NCBI GenBank assembly: GCA_018402735.1
Contig: JAGYIF010000003.1
Span: 86,587 to 150,586, forward strand
Origin: Pelagibacteraceae bacterium
Lineage (GTDB): Bacteria > Pseudomonadota > Alphaproteobacteria > Pelagibacterales > Pelagibacteraceae
Direction: 5' to 3'
DNA length: 64,000 nt
Shown here: positions 48,998 to 57,963 of the stretch, piece by piece
Layout of the letters: every line of letters begins with the position of its first letter
How positions within the stretch are numbered: the stretch's first letter is position 1
Made by a program: the position numbers and the translations under genes
The notes under the pieces: model-generated
The model's input: the letters and a program-made list of their open reading frames with translations, nothing else
Told to the model about the DNA's origin: nothing
Database searches by the model: none

Positions 48998-49972
48998 ATG
49001 GTTCAAGCAATTAAAATTCAAAAATTTGGTGGTGCAGAAGAGTTACAACTTGTTGATATTCAATTACCAAAATTACAAGCCAATGAAGTGTTGGTGAAAA
49101 ATTTATCGATTGGTCTTAATTATATTGATGTCTATCACCGGACTGGTTTGTACCCTATTCCTCTTCCAAGTGGGATTGGACTGGAGGCATGCGGATTAGT
49201 TGAAGAGATTGGGTCTGGTGTTACTTTATTTAAAGTGGGAGATAGAGTTGCTCATTCTTCTATGCCGATTGGCTCTTATTCAGAAAAACAAGTATTTCCT
49301 CAAGAAAAATTAGTAATGGTGCCTGAGGGAATATCGAATGAAGTTGCATCAGTTGTGATGCTAAAAGGGATTACTGCAGAATATTTATTACACAGATCTT
49401 ATCCTGCAAAAAAAGGCGATAAAATTTTATTTCATGCAGCCGCAGGAGGAGTTGGTCAAATTTTATGCCAATGGGCTAATGCTATTGGCTGCACGGTAAT
49501 AGGAACTGTTGGTTCAAAAGAAAAAGAGGCTATTGCTAAAAAAAATGGTTGTCATCATGTGATCAATTACACCGATCATAATTTTGTTGAAGAGGTGGAA
49601 AAAATTGTTGGCAAAAATGGAATTGATGTGGTGTACGACGGGGTTGGTGCTTCCACTTTTGAAGGATCAATTGAAGTATTAAAAATTAGAGGAATGATGG
49701 TTGCCTTTGGTAACGCATCTGGTTACGTTAAAACCCTTGATATTAAAAAGCACATTAATACTAAAGGATTATTTTTCACTCGTCCCTCCATTGCCCACTA
49801 CACAGTCACTAGAAAAGAATTAGAAGATTCAGCTGCCACAGTATTTAATGCGCTCTTAACGGGGAAATTTAAAGTTGATATTTTCAAAAAATATAAATTA
49901 TCTGATGCAAAACAAGCTCATCAAGATCTTGAAGCAAGACTGCTTACAGGACCATCTGTTATCATTCCTTAA
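48998..49972 (+). CDS. qor: NADPH:quinone oxidoreductase, MDR family
   Basis: 324 residues, zinc-free medium-chain reductase. Motifs: NYIDVYHRTGLYPIPLPSGIGLEACGLVEEIG near 46-78, the NADPH site HAAAGGVGQILCQWANAIG near 148-166, and DVVYDGVGASTFEGS near 217. Like E. coli Qor it should reduce quinones or other carbonyls with NADPH. Its stop shares TTAA with the convergent TauE stop. Confidence 0.92.
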   Translation: MVQAIKIQKFGGAEELQLVDIQLPKLQANEVLVKNLSIGLNYIDVYHRTGLYPIPLPSGIGLEACGLVEEIGSGVTLFKVGDRVAHSSMPIGSYSEKQVFPQEKLVMVPEGISNEVASVVMLKGITAEYLLHRSYPAKKGDKILFHAAAGGVGQILCQWANAIGCTVIGTVGSKEKEAIAKKNGCHHVINYTDHNFVEEVEKIVGKNGIDVVYDGVGASTFEGSIEVLKIRGMMVAFGNASGYVKTLDIKKHINTKGLFFTRPSIAHYTVTRKELEDSAATVFNALLTGKFKVDIFKKYKLSDAKQAHQDLEARLLTGPSVIIP

Positions 49973-50805
49973 AAAAGAAAATATTCGTAAAAAGATCTTG
50001 CAGAAATAAGTAGAAGAAAAAATCCAAAAATTTTACTAAGTAGATCTTTATCAATTTTGTGCACCACTTTTGCACCAAGTGGCGCCATCATCATAGTCAC
50101 TGGCACAAATACTAAAAAGCCAGGTAAATTAACATAGCCTAAACTCAAAGGAGTAGTCACCGTGTCAAAAAAATTACCACTCAAAGACATGCTAGAAGCT
50201 CCTACTACGGAAATTAAAAAACCGATTGCAGCTGAAGTACCAATGGCATTACGAATAGAATAACCAAACAAACGCATAAACGGCACGGATAAAGACCCGC
50301 CACCAATACCAAGTGGTACCGAGACAAATCCAATAATAGTCCCGATAATACTTTTAATACTATTTGGAATATTTCTTGGGGTGGCTCCCAATTTTTCTCT
50401 AAAGAAAATAAAAAATAATCCAACGCAGCCTGAGAAAATAGAAAAGATTAATAATAATTTTTTGGTCTCTAAATTTGAGGCAAGAAAAGTTCCAATCAAT
50501 ACCCCGGCTGCTACAAATAAACCAAAGGATTTAATTAATGTAAAATCAACTGCTTCATACTTCATATGAGTTCTGGTCGACATAACGCTGGTTGGAATAA
50601 TGATCGCTAGCGATGTGCCAAGTGCTAAATGCATTTTAGTACTCTCATCATAACCAAGAACAGTAAAAGCATAATATAATGCCGGCACCATAATAATACC
50701 GCCGCCAACACCAAGTAAACCCGCCATAAAACCAGAAATAGATGCGGCCACTGCCATCACAGAAATAAGCGAGATGATTTGCGAGATATCTAAAAGATCA
50801 AACAT
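49969..50805 (-). CDS. TauE/SafE family sulfite/anion exporter
   Basis: 278 residues from ATG 50803-50805 (MFDLLDISQII); this start falls just after the upstream gene's stop, and an earlier in-frame ATG would overlap it. About 8 hydrophobic segments with repeated GLLGVGGGIIMVPAL and GIGGGSLSVPFM motifs, the TauE/SafE signature. Members move sulfite, sulfonates or related anions; direction and substrate unknown. Follows the FAH gene by one nt. Confidence 0.92.
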   Translation of the reverse strand: MFDLLDISQIISLISVMAVAASISGFMAGLLGVGGGIIMVPALYYAFTVLGYDESTKMHLALGTSLAIIIPTSVMSTRTHMKYEAVDFTLIKSFGLFVAAGVLIGTFLASNLETKKLLLIFSIFSGCVGLFFIFFREKLGATPRNIPNSIKSIIGTIIGFVSVPLGIGGGSLSVPFMRLFGYSIRNAIGTSAAIGFLISVVGASSMSLSGNFFDTVTTPLSLGYVNLPGFLVFVPVTMMMAPLGAKVVHKIDKDLLSKIFGFFLLLISARSFYEYFLF

Positions 50806-50806
50806 G

Positions 50807-51493
50807 TTAGACCACAACGACTTCTAACGTCGTCAGGCCGGCAATACTTGCAACTAACTTATCGCCTTTTTGTACCGGACCAACTCCGGCTGGAGTTCCG
50901 GTCATTATAATATCGCCTGCTTCCAACTTATTAAAGCGCGATAAATATGCGATGATTTTTGGAACGCTCCAAATCATCATTTTTAAATCGCCTCGTTGTT
51001 TTTCAACGCCATTAATAGATAAAGCAATTACACCGGTTTGCATGGTACCAACTTGTGATAACGGACTAATTATTCCCATTGGCGCTGAATGTTCGAATGC
51101 TTTACCAATTTCCCACGGCTTACCATTTTTTTTAGCAGCACCTTGTAAATCTCGTCTGGTCATATCTAAAGCGGTAGCAAAACCATAAACATGCTTATAA
51201 GCATCCTGTTCTGAAATATTAGAACCACCACTTTGTAAAGCAACAATCATTTCTACTTCATGATGAACATTGCTGGTCTCGCTTGGATAAGGAAAGGTAC
51301 CTGAGGTGTCTATGTTGTCTGGATTTTTTTGAAAAAAAATTGGACTTTCTTTACTTGGATCACTTCCCATTTCGCTAACGTGATCTGCATAATTTTGACC
51401 GATGCAATAAACTCTGCGAACTGGAAATTGTTTGTCAGTACCTGTAATTTTGATAGCTACAGGTTTTGCTGCTGGAATAATAAAATTACTCAT
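50807..51493 (-). CDS. Fumarylacetoacetate hydrolase family protein
   Basis: 228 residues. The FAH fold marks are RVYCIGQNYADHVSEMG near 24-40, the metal-binding HHEVEMIVALQSG near 80-92 and MTGTPAGVGPVQKGD near 195-210. Members hydrolyse or decarboxylate diketo acids such as fumarylpyruvate. Substrate not determinable here. It sits between dusA and the TauE gene on the same strand. Confidence 0.87.
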   Translation of the reverse strand: MSNFIIPAAKPVAIKITGTDKQFPVRRVYCIGQNYADHVSEMGSDPSKESPIFFQKNPDNIDTSGTFPYPSETSNVHHEVEMIVALQSGGSNISEQDAYKHVYGFATALDMTRRDLQGAAKKNGKPWEIGKAFEHSAPMGIISPLSQVGTMQTGVIALSINGVEKQRGDLKMMIWSVPKIIAYLSRFNKLEAGDIIMTGTPAGVGPVQKGDKLVASIAGLTTLEVVVV

Positions 51494-51496
51494 GAT

Positions 51497-52489
51497 TTAT
51501 ATTGCTAATTTTTCTTTTTCGTTATTTTGGACAATCTCTAGTATATGATTGACCTTTTGGAAATCAGAATCTCTTGCCATCATATTATTAGATAAATAAC
51601 GCTTCCATTCCGTGGCTCCTTTTTGGCCATGATACAAACCAACGGTATGCCGCATAATTTGATTAACTCTAGTTCCTTTAGCAACTTCAGAAGATACATA
51701 CTTTACTAACTCCTCGACAATTTCGGTTCTAGTTAAAATATCAGTATTGCCAAAAATTTCTCGCTCAATATCAGCAAGAAAATATGGAGCTTGATAAATA
51801 GCTCTGCCAATCATCACCCCGTCCACTTCACTTAAATGCTCTTTAATTTCTGAACACTTAGTGATGCCTCCATTAATAATAATTTCTAAATTAGGATTTT
51901 CTTTTTTGATTTGATGAACCATAGGATAATTTAATTTTGGTATTTTTAAATTTTCTCGTGGAGATAATCCCTTCAGCACCGCTTTTCTGGCATGCAAAAT
52001 AATCGTTTTTGTTCCAGCTTCTGCCATTTTGTGAACAAAAGAATTAAGATAATCAAAATCTTCTACATCATCAAAACCTATTCTAGTTTTAGCAGTAACT
52101 GGAATAGTGCAAGCTTTAACCATAGCGTGGATGCATTCAGCAACTAGATCTGGCTCTTTAATTAAACAAGCTCCAAATTTATTTTTCTGAACTTTTTTAC
52201 TAGGACAGCCTAAATTAATATTAATTTCATCATACCCCATATCTTCTGCAATTTTAGCAACTTCTGCTAAATCCTTAGGATTAGAGCCGCCTACTTGCAG
52301 AGCTAAGGGCTTTTCAAAATTATTAAATCCCAACACTTTTTGCCTATCGCCCTTTAAAGCAGCACCTGTTGCAACCATTTCGGTATAGAGCAAAACATGT
52401 TTGCTAATCAGTCTTAAAAAATAACGATCATGTCTATCCGTGCAGTCCATCATGGGTGCAACTGAGACCGTTCTATTGAGTTTAGACAT
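51497..52489 (-). CDS. dusA: tRNA-dihydrouridine(20/20a) synthase DusA
   Basis: 330 residues. VAPMMDCTDRHDRYFLRLI near 11-29, the catalytic Cys in LGCPSKKVQKNKFGACL near 100 and DGVMIGRAIYQAPYFL near 237 match DusA rather than DusB or DusC. Reduces uridine 20/20a in tRNA using FMN. Starts inside the end of the malonyl-CoA decarboxylase gene (8-nt overlap). Confidence 0.94.
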   Translation of the reverse strand: MSKLNRTVSVAPMMDCTDRHDRYFLRLISKHVLLYTEMVATGAALKGDRQKVLGFNNFEKPLALQVGGSNPKDLAEVAKIAEDMGYDEININLGCPSKKVQKNKFGACLIKEPDLVAECIHAMVKACTIPVTAKTRIGFDDVEDFDYLNSFVHKMAEAGTKTIILHARKAVLKGLSPRENLKIPKLNYPMVHQIKKENPNLEIIINGGITKCSEIKEHLSEVDGVMIGRAIYQAPYFLADIEREIFGNTDILTRTEIVEELVKYVSSEVAKGTRVNQIMRHTVGLYHGQKGATEWKRYLSNNMMARDSDFQKVNHILEIVQNNEKEKLAI

Positions 52490-53780
52490 ATTTTTTTATT
52501 TTATCAGAATAAGAAATTTTATGCTGATTAATAAAATCTTCGTGGGTTTTTTCAAGCTTATCAAGATGATAAATATAATTAACCATCACACCAAAAGACT
52601 CTTGATATCCATAATCTGAAATATTCGCATTAATAGTTACATCTTCAATACTAGCACCATTTCCTAAATGAAATCTTGTAACAGAATTAATAGGTTTATG
52701 ATTCACTTTTTCCTTAATTAAATAATGAATAGCTATTTTTTTAATAATTTTTTTATGTTCGGCTATTCTTGGATCTCCTACTTTAATTTGTGCATTATGT
52801 AAAAATTTAATCTTAGAAAAATCTTCTGCGCCAATGATATTAATAATACCCTGATCATTTAAGCTATTAAACCAATCAGCAAAACCAGGTAGTGGCGACA
52901 ATGTTCCAAAGTTTTTAATTTTTGGATTTTCTTGCTGAATTTCATACACCACTCGTTTAATTAAAAAATTGCCAAGGGTAACACTGGTTAAACCTTGCTG
53001 ACAGTTGCTGATAGAATAAAAAGTAGCTGTATCAGCTTTAACAGCTGTGCCAACTCCTGGCTTAATAATATCTTGAATGGATGTGGCAAGTCCCTGGGTA
53101 AAAGCAACTTGAACAAAAATTAAAGGCTCATCTTGTAAGACTGGATGAAAGTAAGCAAAAAAACGTCTATCTTCTTGCAGTCTTCTTTTTAAATCATCCA
53201 TATCTTTTATTTTATGAACTTTTTCGTACTTAATAATTCTCTCAAGAATTGCAGCTTTCGTGTCCCAGGTTATTTTTTCTAACTTTAAAAAACCAGGATT
53301 AAACCAGGAACGAAACAAATGTTTAAAGTCATCATCTAAATCTTGTAAGCTTGGATCAGTTTCAATGCAGCGTAATAAATCTTCACGCATCGATACTAGA
53401 AAAGCCGTACCATTTGGCGCCATGTTCAAACGGCGAATAAATTCTTGTCTTCCCCCTTCTGCTAACGTAGCTAAGCTTTTTAAATGTTCCTTTGATTTAT
53501 GTTTAATGAACTCTACAGCTTTTTGTTCCACTAAATCCATATTTGGCTTTAATTTTTTATCGATCGCTTGAAAAAAAAGTTTTTTATCTTCAAGGGTTAG
53601 TGCTTGATAGGTTACTGATAATTCTCTGGCGATAGCAATACCGCTAGCAATACCTTTATAAGAAATTAAATCATCGGATAATTCTAATAACGCCTCAACC
53701 GTGCGCTTGCCCGAGAAGGTTTTGGTCAGCAAGCTTTTGCCGACATCGGCAATTGAATCAATTATTTTTTTTAAAAACAT
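52482..53780 (-). CDS. Malonyl-CoA decarboxylase
   Basis: 432 residues. Malonyl-CoA to acetyl-CoA plus CO2. Family features are an N-terminal helical domain, LFRSWFNPGFLKLEKITWDT near 157-176, VQVAFTQGLATSIQDI near 237-252, TFYSISNCQQGLTSVTLGNFLIK near 268-290 and the catalytic His in RFHLGNGASIED near 376. The start abuts the dctM stop, so it belongs to the TRAP operon. This links the transporter to malonate use (MatA-like role). No MatB synthetase is in the window. Confidence 0.93.
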   Translation of the reverse strand: MFLKKIIDSIADVGKSLLTKTFSGKRTVEALLELSDDLISYKGIASGIAIARELSVTYQALTLEDKKLFFQAIDKKLKPNMDLVEQKAVEFIKHKSKEHLKSLATLAEGGRQEFIRRLNMAPNGTAFLVSMREDLLRCIETDPSLQDLDDDFKHLFRSWFNPGFLKLEKITWDTKAAILERIIKYEKVHKIKDMDDLKRRLQEDRRFFAYFHPVLQDEPLIFVQVAFTQGLATSIQDIIKPGVGTAVKADTATFYSISNCQQGLTSVTLGNFLIKRVVYEIQQENPKIKNFGTLSPLPGFADWFNSLNDQGIINIIGAEDFSKIKFLHNAQIKVGDPRIAEHKKIIKKIAIHYLIKEKVNHKPINSVTRFHLGNGASIEDVTINANISDYGYQESFGVMVNYIYHLDKLEKTHEDFINQHKISYSDKIKKYV

Positions 53781-55097
53781 TTATCCCAATAAGTAGTTTG
53801 GCAACCAGGTTGCAATTCCTGGAAATATACAAAGTATCACAATAGCCAATACCATACACATCATAAATGGCAGTGATCCTCGTAATATTTCAGGCAAACT
53901 AATGTCAGGCGATATTCCTTTGATAACGTACAAATTTAAACCTACCGGCGGAGTAATTAATCCAATTTCCATATTAATGGTTAAAATAACTGCAAACCAA
54001 ATAGGATCAAAACCAACACCTTCAATAATCGGCAGTAAAATAGGCGCCGTCATTAAAATGATAGCAACTGGCGGTAAAAAGAAACCAGCCACTAATAAAA
54101 AAATATTAATAATAAAGAGTAGCACCCATTTATTCACTTCTAAACCTGTCATTACTTCTGCAATGGTTTGGGTGACGTAGAGATTAGAAAGAGTAAAACT
54201 AAATAAATAAGAACAAGCAATGATCATCATGATCATCACGCTTTCTTTCATCGAGCCCCTAAAAATAACCCAAAGTTTTCTCGGACTATAAATTTTATAA
54301 ATAACTGCAACTAAAATAATACAAAAGAATGCTCCTATTCCAGCTGCTTCAGATGGCGTTGCAATACCACCGTACAATACATACAGCACCGCAACCACAA
54401 TTGCTAGGAAGGGAAGTATTCTTGGTAAAATTTCAAAACGTTGTTTCCAGGTAAAAGGAGTAAAAACAACACTTACTAAATTAGCATCTTTATTCGTGCG
54501 CCACGTTTTAAAAATAGCCCACACCATAAATAAACCAGTCAGCATAATCCCTGGCAAAATACCTGCCATAAATAATTGGCCGATGGAATTTTCTGTAGAG
54601 ATACCATAGACAATCATAGTGATGCTTGGTGGAATTAAAATGCCAAGGGTTCCGCCGGCTGCAATTGTACCAGCGCTTAATTCTTTAGAGTAACCGCGCT
54701 CTCGCATTTCTGGAATTCCCATTTTACCAATGGCAGCACAGGTTGCAGGAGATGATCCGCTCAATGCTGCAAACAAAGCGCAAGCTCCAAGGTTGGAAAC
54801 CACTAATCCGCCCGGCACTCTATTTAACCAGCGGTCTAAGGCTGAATATAAATCTTTTCCGGCAGGAGACGATGCAACTGCCATGCCCATTACAATAAAC
54901 ATTGGAATAGAAACAATCGTAAATTCCAATAAGCCTTCCATAAAAGTATCGGCAATTACTTTGGTAACATTAAAGCCTTCAAAAATTACTAAGAAAGCAA
55001 TCGAAACAAATCCCAGACCAAAAGATACAGGAATCCCTAAGGCAAAAATTCCAATGGTAACCACAGTAACTAATAAACCAATTAAAGCTGGATCCAT
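53781..55097 (-). CDS. dctM: TRAP transporter large permease (second system), DctM type
   Basis: 438 residues with about 12 hydrophobic segments; LSGSSPATCAAIGKMGIPEMRERGYS near 115-140, GGTLGILIPPSITMIVYG near 150 and TPPVGLNLYVIKGI near 380 are family marks. It follows dctQ directly and precedes malonyl-CoA decarboxylase, suggesting malonate or a related C3/C4 diacid as cargo. Confidence 0.95.
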   Translation of the reverse strand: MDPALIGLLVTVVTIGIFALGIPVSFGLGFVSIAFLVIFEGFNVTKVIADTFMEGLLEFTIVSIPMFIVMGMAVASSPAGKDLYSALDRWLNRVPGGLVVSNLGACALFAALSGSSPATCAAIGKMGIPEMRERGYSKELSAGTIAAGGTLGILIPPSITMIVYGISTENSIGQLFMAGILPGIMLTGLFMVWAIFKTWRTNKDANLVSVVFTPFTWKQRFEILPRILPFLAIVVAVLYVLYGGIATPSEAAGIGAFFCIILVAVIYKIYSPRKLWVIFRGSMKESVMIMMIIACSYLFSFTLSNLYVTQTIAEVMTGLEVNKWVLLFIINIFLLVAGFFLPPVAIILMTAPILLPIIEGVGFDPIWFAVILTINMEIGLITPPVGLNLYVIKGISPDISLPEILRGSLPFMMCMVLAIVILCIFPGIATWLPNYLLG

Positions 55098-55622
55098 TTA
55101 TTTAATAACCTCGGCCAAGACCGGTGGTGGGAATGGCATTTCTCGTTTAGTTATTAAGGAAACAATGTCCGCCACATATTGTAAAATCATTACAAAAAAA
55201 CCAATGGGCAAAGCTATATATAATTTCCACAAAGCAGCATTCCATAAGGTGCCGGTGGTGTGATTGTTGACAAAAGCATCAAGCCAAACTTCACAAGATA
55301 AAATAAAAATAACGATACAAAATATTAAAGATAAAACAGAGCAAATGATGGCTAATATTAATTTGCCCTTTGGCCCTAAATAATACGGTAATAACTCCAC
55401 ATTCACATGACCTTTTTCGAGCAAAACAAAAGGACTGCCAATAAAAGTCGACCCGGCAAGGGCATAAATAACGTATTCGGTTTGCCAAGAAGTACTAAGA
55501 TTAAAAATATAGCGTTGCACCACCATATGAATAATCGCCATAATTGAGGTGATTAATAAAACAGTTGCAACCGTTCCGCATAGACGTGATAGCGAGTGGA
55601 CAAATCTTATATAGGTATCCAT
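55098..55622 (-). CDS. dctQ: TRAP transporter small permease (second system), DctQ type
   Basis: 174 residues with four hydrophobic segments; STSWQTEYVIYALAGSTFIGSPFVLLEKGHVNVELL near 39-74 carries the family tryptophan-glutamate and GHV features. It is the membrane partner of the following DctM. The gap upstream (to dctP) holds a 13-bp hairpin. Confidence 0.93.
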   Translation of the reverse strand: MDTYIRFVHSLSRLCGTVATVLLITSIMAIIHMVVQRYIFNLSTSWQTEYVIYALAGSTFIGSPFVLLEKGHVNVELLPYYLGPKGKLILAIICSVLSLIFCIVIFILSCEVWLDAFVNNHTTGTLWNAALWKLYIALPIGFFVMILQYVADIVSLITKREMPFPPPVLAEVIK

Positions 55623-55649
55623 AGGAGTAGTTTGTTAAGGCTAAAGTTT

Positions 55650-55679
55650 ACAAACCCCTAGAACACTCTAGGGGTTTGT
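55650..55679 (-). other. Long perfect hairpin between dctP and dctQ (second system)
   Basis: ACAAACCCCTAGA at 55650-55662 pairs exactly with TCTAGGGGTTTGT at 55667-55679 across a 4-nt loop. It lies 12 nt past the dctP stop, the same distance as in the first TRAP operon. No T run follows on the coding strand, so mRNA stabilisation or partial attenuation is more likely than full termination. Confidence 0.85.
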
Positions 55680-55691
55680 GGTTAACAGTTA

Positions 55692-56678
55692 TTATTTAAC
55701 TGCTAATGCTTTTTCCAGTAACGCTGCACCAGTTGGAACTTTGCTAGAAAAATCTTTAAAAGAAGTTTCTTTGGCAATCGCTAACCATGCATTGTAATCT
55801 TTTTCTGTTAGGTACGATAATTGAACGCCTTTAGCTTTATACGTATCTTCCATTGCTTTATCTAACTTAGCAACTTCACCGAACATATACTCTTCCGATT
55901 TTTTGCCAGCAGCTAGTAAAGCAGCTTTTTGTTTATCATTCAAAGCATTGAATGATTTTTTCGACATTAAAATTGGCTCGTACATAAACCACAGACCGTA
56001 TTGGCCTGGAGGTGTAGCACATTTCACTTGCTCGTACAGTTTGAATGAAACAAAACTTCCTGAACTAGTGTTCACTCCTGTTAAGACTCCGCTTTGTAAA
56101 CCAGAGTAAACTTCAGAACTTGCCATCGAAGAAATGGACGCGCCGGCCCCTTCCAGCATTCGGTCAAACATAGGACCTGCGGCTCTCATCACTTGGCCTT
56201 TGACTGTGTCTGGCGAAGTAATGCAATTTCTTTTCGATGCAAATCCACCACCCAGCCAAGCATCTGCTAAAACCAGAGCTCCTGCGCCATCAATAATTTT
56301 TCTGATGTCGTCCATGAATGGAGACTTGTTTAGTCTTTTCGCATGCTCGTGATTTTTAACAATTCCTGGCATCAGAGTAATAGAAAACTCTGGATGGAAT
56401 TTGTTAGCATAATCTAATGGAAAAGCAGTCATATCTAATTCACCATCAACTAATGGTTTCCACTGTGCCATTGCTTTGTATAAAGACTGACCTGGATAGA
56501 CTTGAATCTTAAAGTCCACATTTGCCTTCTCTACTTCTTTAGCAATGATTTGTACCATTTCATCTCGTGCATCACCTTTGCCGCCTGGAAATTGATGAGA
56601 CGCTTTCCAAGTTACAGCAAATGAAGATGTAGTGATAAATGATAAAGTAATTAATGATAAAATTAATTTTTTAAACAT
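55692..56678 (-). CDS. dctP: TRAP transporter substrate-binding protein (second system), DctP type
   Basis: 328 residues with a signal peptide (LILSLITLSFITTSSFA, cleavage near residue 21). Periplasmic. The usual DctP fold marks are KVWKASHQFPGGKGDARDEMVQ-like N-terminus, VKGQVMRAAGPMFDRMLEGAGAS near 160-182 (Arg region) and SSEVYSGLQSGVLTGVNTSSGS near 185. Cys pairs at about 152 and 217 could form a disulfide. First gene of the operon; the intergenic region upstream has a palindrome that may bind a regulator. Cargo inferred as malonate-like from context. Confidence 0.94.
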   Translation of the reverse strand: MFKKLILSLITLSFITTSSFAVTWKASHQFPGGKGDARDEMVQIIAKEVEKANVDFKIQVYPGQSLYKAMAQWKPLVDGELDMTAFPLDYANKFHPEFSITLMPGIVKNHEHAKRLNKSPFMDDIRKIIDGAGALVLADAWLGGGFASKRNCITSPDTVKGQVMRAAGPMFDRMLEGAGASISSMASSEVYSGLQSGVLTGVNTSSGSFVSFKLYEQVKCATPPGQYGLWFMYEPILMSKKSFNALNDKQKAALLAAGKKSEEYMFGEVAKLDKAMEDTYKAKGVQLSYLTEKDYNAWLAIAKETSFKDFSSKVPTGAALLEKALAVK

Positions 56679-56722
56679 TTTATTATCCCCTGTTAAGTTA
56701 ATTTAAGTTTGCCAAACTTATC

Positions 56723-56736
56723 TGATAAATTTATCA
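56723..56736. promoter_or_regulatory. 14-bp palindrome between divergent dctP and CoA-transferase
   Basis: TGATAAATTTATCA is a perfect palindrome 44 nt before dctP and 78 nt before the CaiB gene. It is a candidate operator for a dimeric regulator, for example of the GntR kind. No regulator gene is adjacent, and AT-rich palindromes arise by chance in such DNA. Confidence 0.35.
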
Positions 56737-56814
56737 TTTCAAACAACTTATAATGCTCTTTAATATTGATTATTTATCTATAATTTTAAAGATTAGTTGT
56801 ATAAATTAAAAATT

Positions 56815-57960
56815 ATGAGCACCGGACCCTTACAAGGATTATTAGTTTTAGATTTAACTAGAGTGCTAGTTGGCCCTTATTGCACCATGGTATTGTCTGA
56901 TCTTGGGGCTAGAGTCATTAAAGTAGAAGCACCAGAAGTTGGTGATGATTCAAGAAGTTTTGGTCCATTTATTGAGGATCAATCTGCTTATTTTATGTCT
57001 TTAAATAGAGGCAAAGAAAGTATCGCTCTTAATTTAAAAAATAGTGAAGATAAAAAAATATTTGAAAAAATTTTAGCCAAAGCTGATATTTTAGTTGAGA
57101 ACTTTAAACCAGGCACCTTAGAAAAATGGGGTTATGGCTGGAATGATGTAAAAGATAAATATCCAAGATTAATTTACGCATCCGCATCTGGCTTTGGCCA
57201 AACAGGTCCTATGAATACTCTTCCTGCATACGATATGGTGGTTCAAGGAATGGGAGGATTAATGAGTGTAACCGGCCAACCAAATTCTGAACCAACCAGA
57301 GTTGGAACATCGATTGGTGATATTACTGCAGGATTATTTACTGCCATTGGAATTAATGCAGCATTATATGATCGACAAAAAACAGGTAAAGGCATGCAGA
57401 TTGATGTCTCGATGCTCGACTGCCAAATTGCAATTTTAGAAAATGCTATTGCAAGATATTTATCCAAAGGCGAAATTCCAAAACCGATGGGATCAAGGCA
57501 TCCATCGATTGCACCCTTTGAAGCGTTTAAAACTAAAAATAGCTACATCATCATAGCTGCAGGTAATGATAAATTATTTGATGGTATGTGCCAGACTTTA
57601 GGAATTTCAGAATGCGTCCAAGATCAAAGATTTAAAGATAATAATGCAAGAAATAAACACAACAACGATTTAAAAATAATTATTGAAGATAAATTACAAC
57701 ACAAAACTACTGAAGAATGGGTTAAGCTTTTTACCGATAAGAGCATTCCCTGTGGTCCTATTAATAATATTAAAGAGGCGGTAGAAAATCCGCAAATTCA
57801 ATTTAGAAACATGATTGTCAGTGCCGAGCATGATAAAATTGGAACTTTTAAAATGGCAGGAAATCCTATTAAAATGTCAGCGTATAAAGATGAGAAAACA
57901 AGAGGTGATATACCTAATCTTGATCAACACCGCGCACAATTATTAAAGGAATTTGAATAA
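56815..57960 (+). CDS. CaiB/BaiF family (class III) CoA-transferase (malonate cluster)
   Basis: 381 residues from ATG 56815 (MSTGPLQGLLVLDLTRVLVGPYCTMVL); an upstream ATG at 56797 adds six residues outside the conserved start. Family marks: SLNRGKESIALNLK, DILVENFKPGTLEKWGYG, QGMGGLMSVTGQ and the DITAG region, ending KSIPCGPINNIKEA. Divergent from the TRAP-malonyl-CoA decarboxylase operon; inferred to load CoA onto the imported diacid, taking the place of a malonyl-CoA synthetase. Acceptor and donor not provable from sequence. Confidence 0.9.
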   Translation: MSTGPLQGLLVLDLTRVLVGPYCTMVLSDLGARVIKVEAPEVGDDSRSFGPFIEDQSAYFMSLNRGKESIALNLKNSEDKKIFEKILAKADILVENFKPGTLEKWGYGWNDVKDKYPRLIYASASGFGQTGPMNTLPAYDMVVQGMGGLMSVTGQPNSEPTRVGTSIGDITAGLFTAIGINAALYDRQKTGKGMQIDVSMLDCQIAILENAIARYLSKGEIPKPMGSRHPSIAPFEAFKTKNSYIIIAAGNDKLFDGMCQTLGISECVQDQRFKDNNARNKHNNDLKIIIEDKLQHKTTEEWVKLFTDKSIPCGPINNIKEAVENPQIQFRNMIVSAEHDKIGTFKMAGNPIKMSAYKDEKTRGDIPNLDQHRAQLLKEFE

Positions 57961-57963
57961 AAA

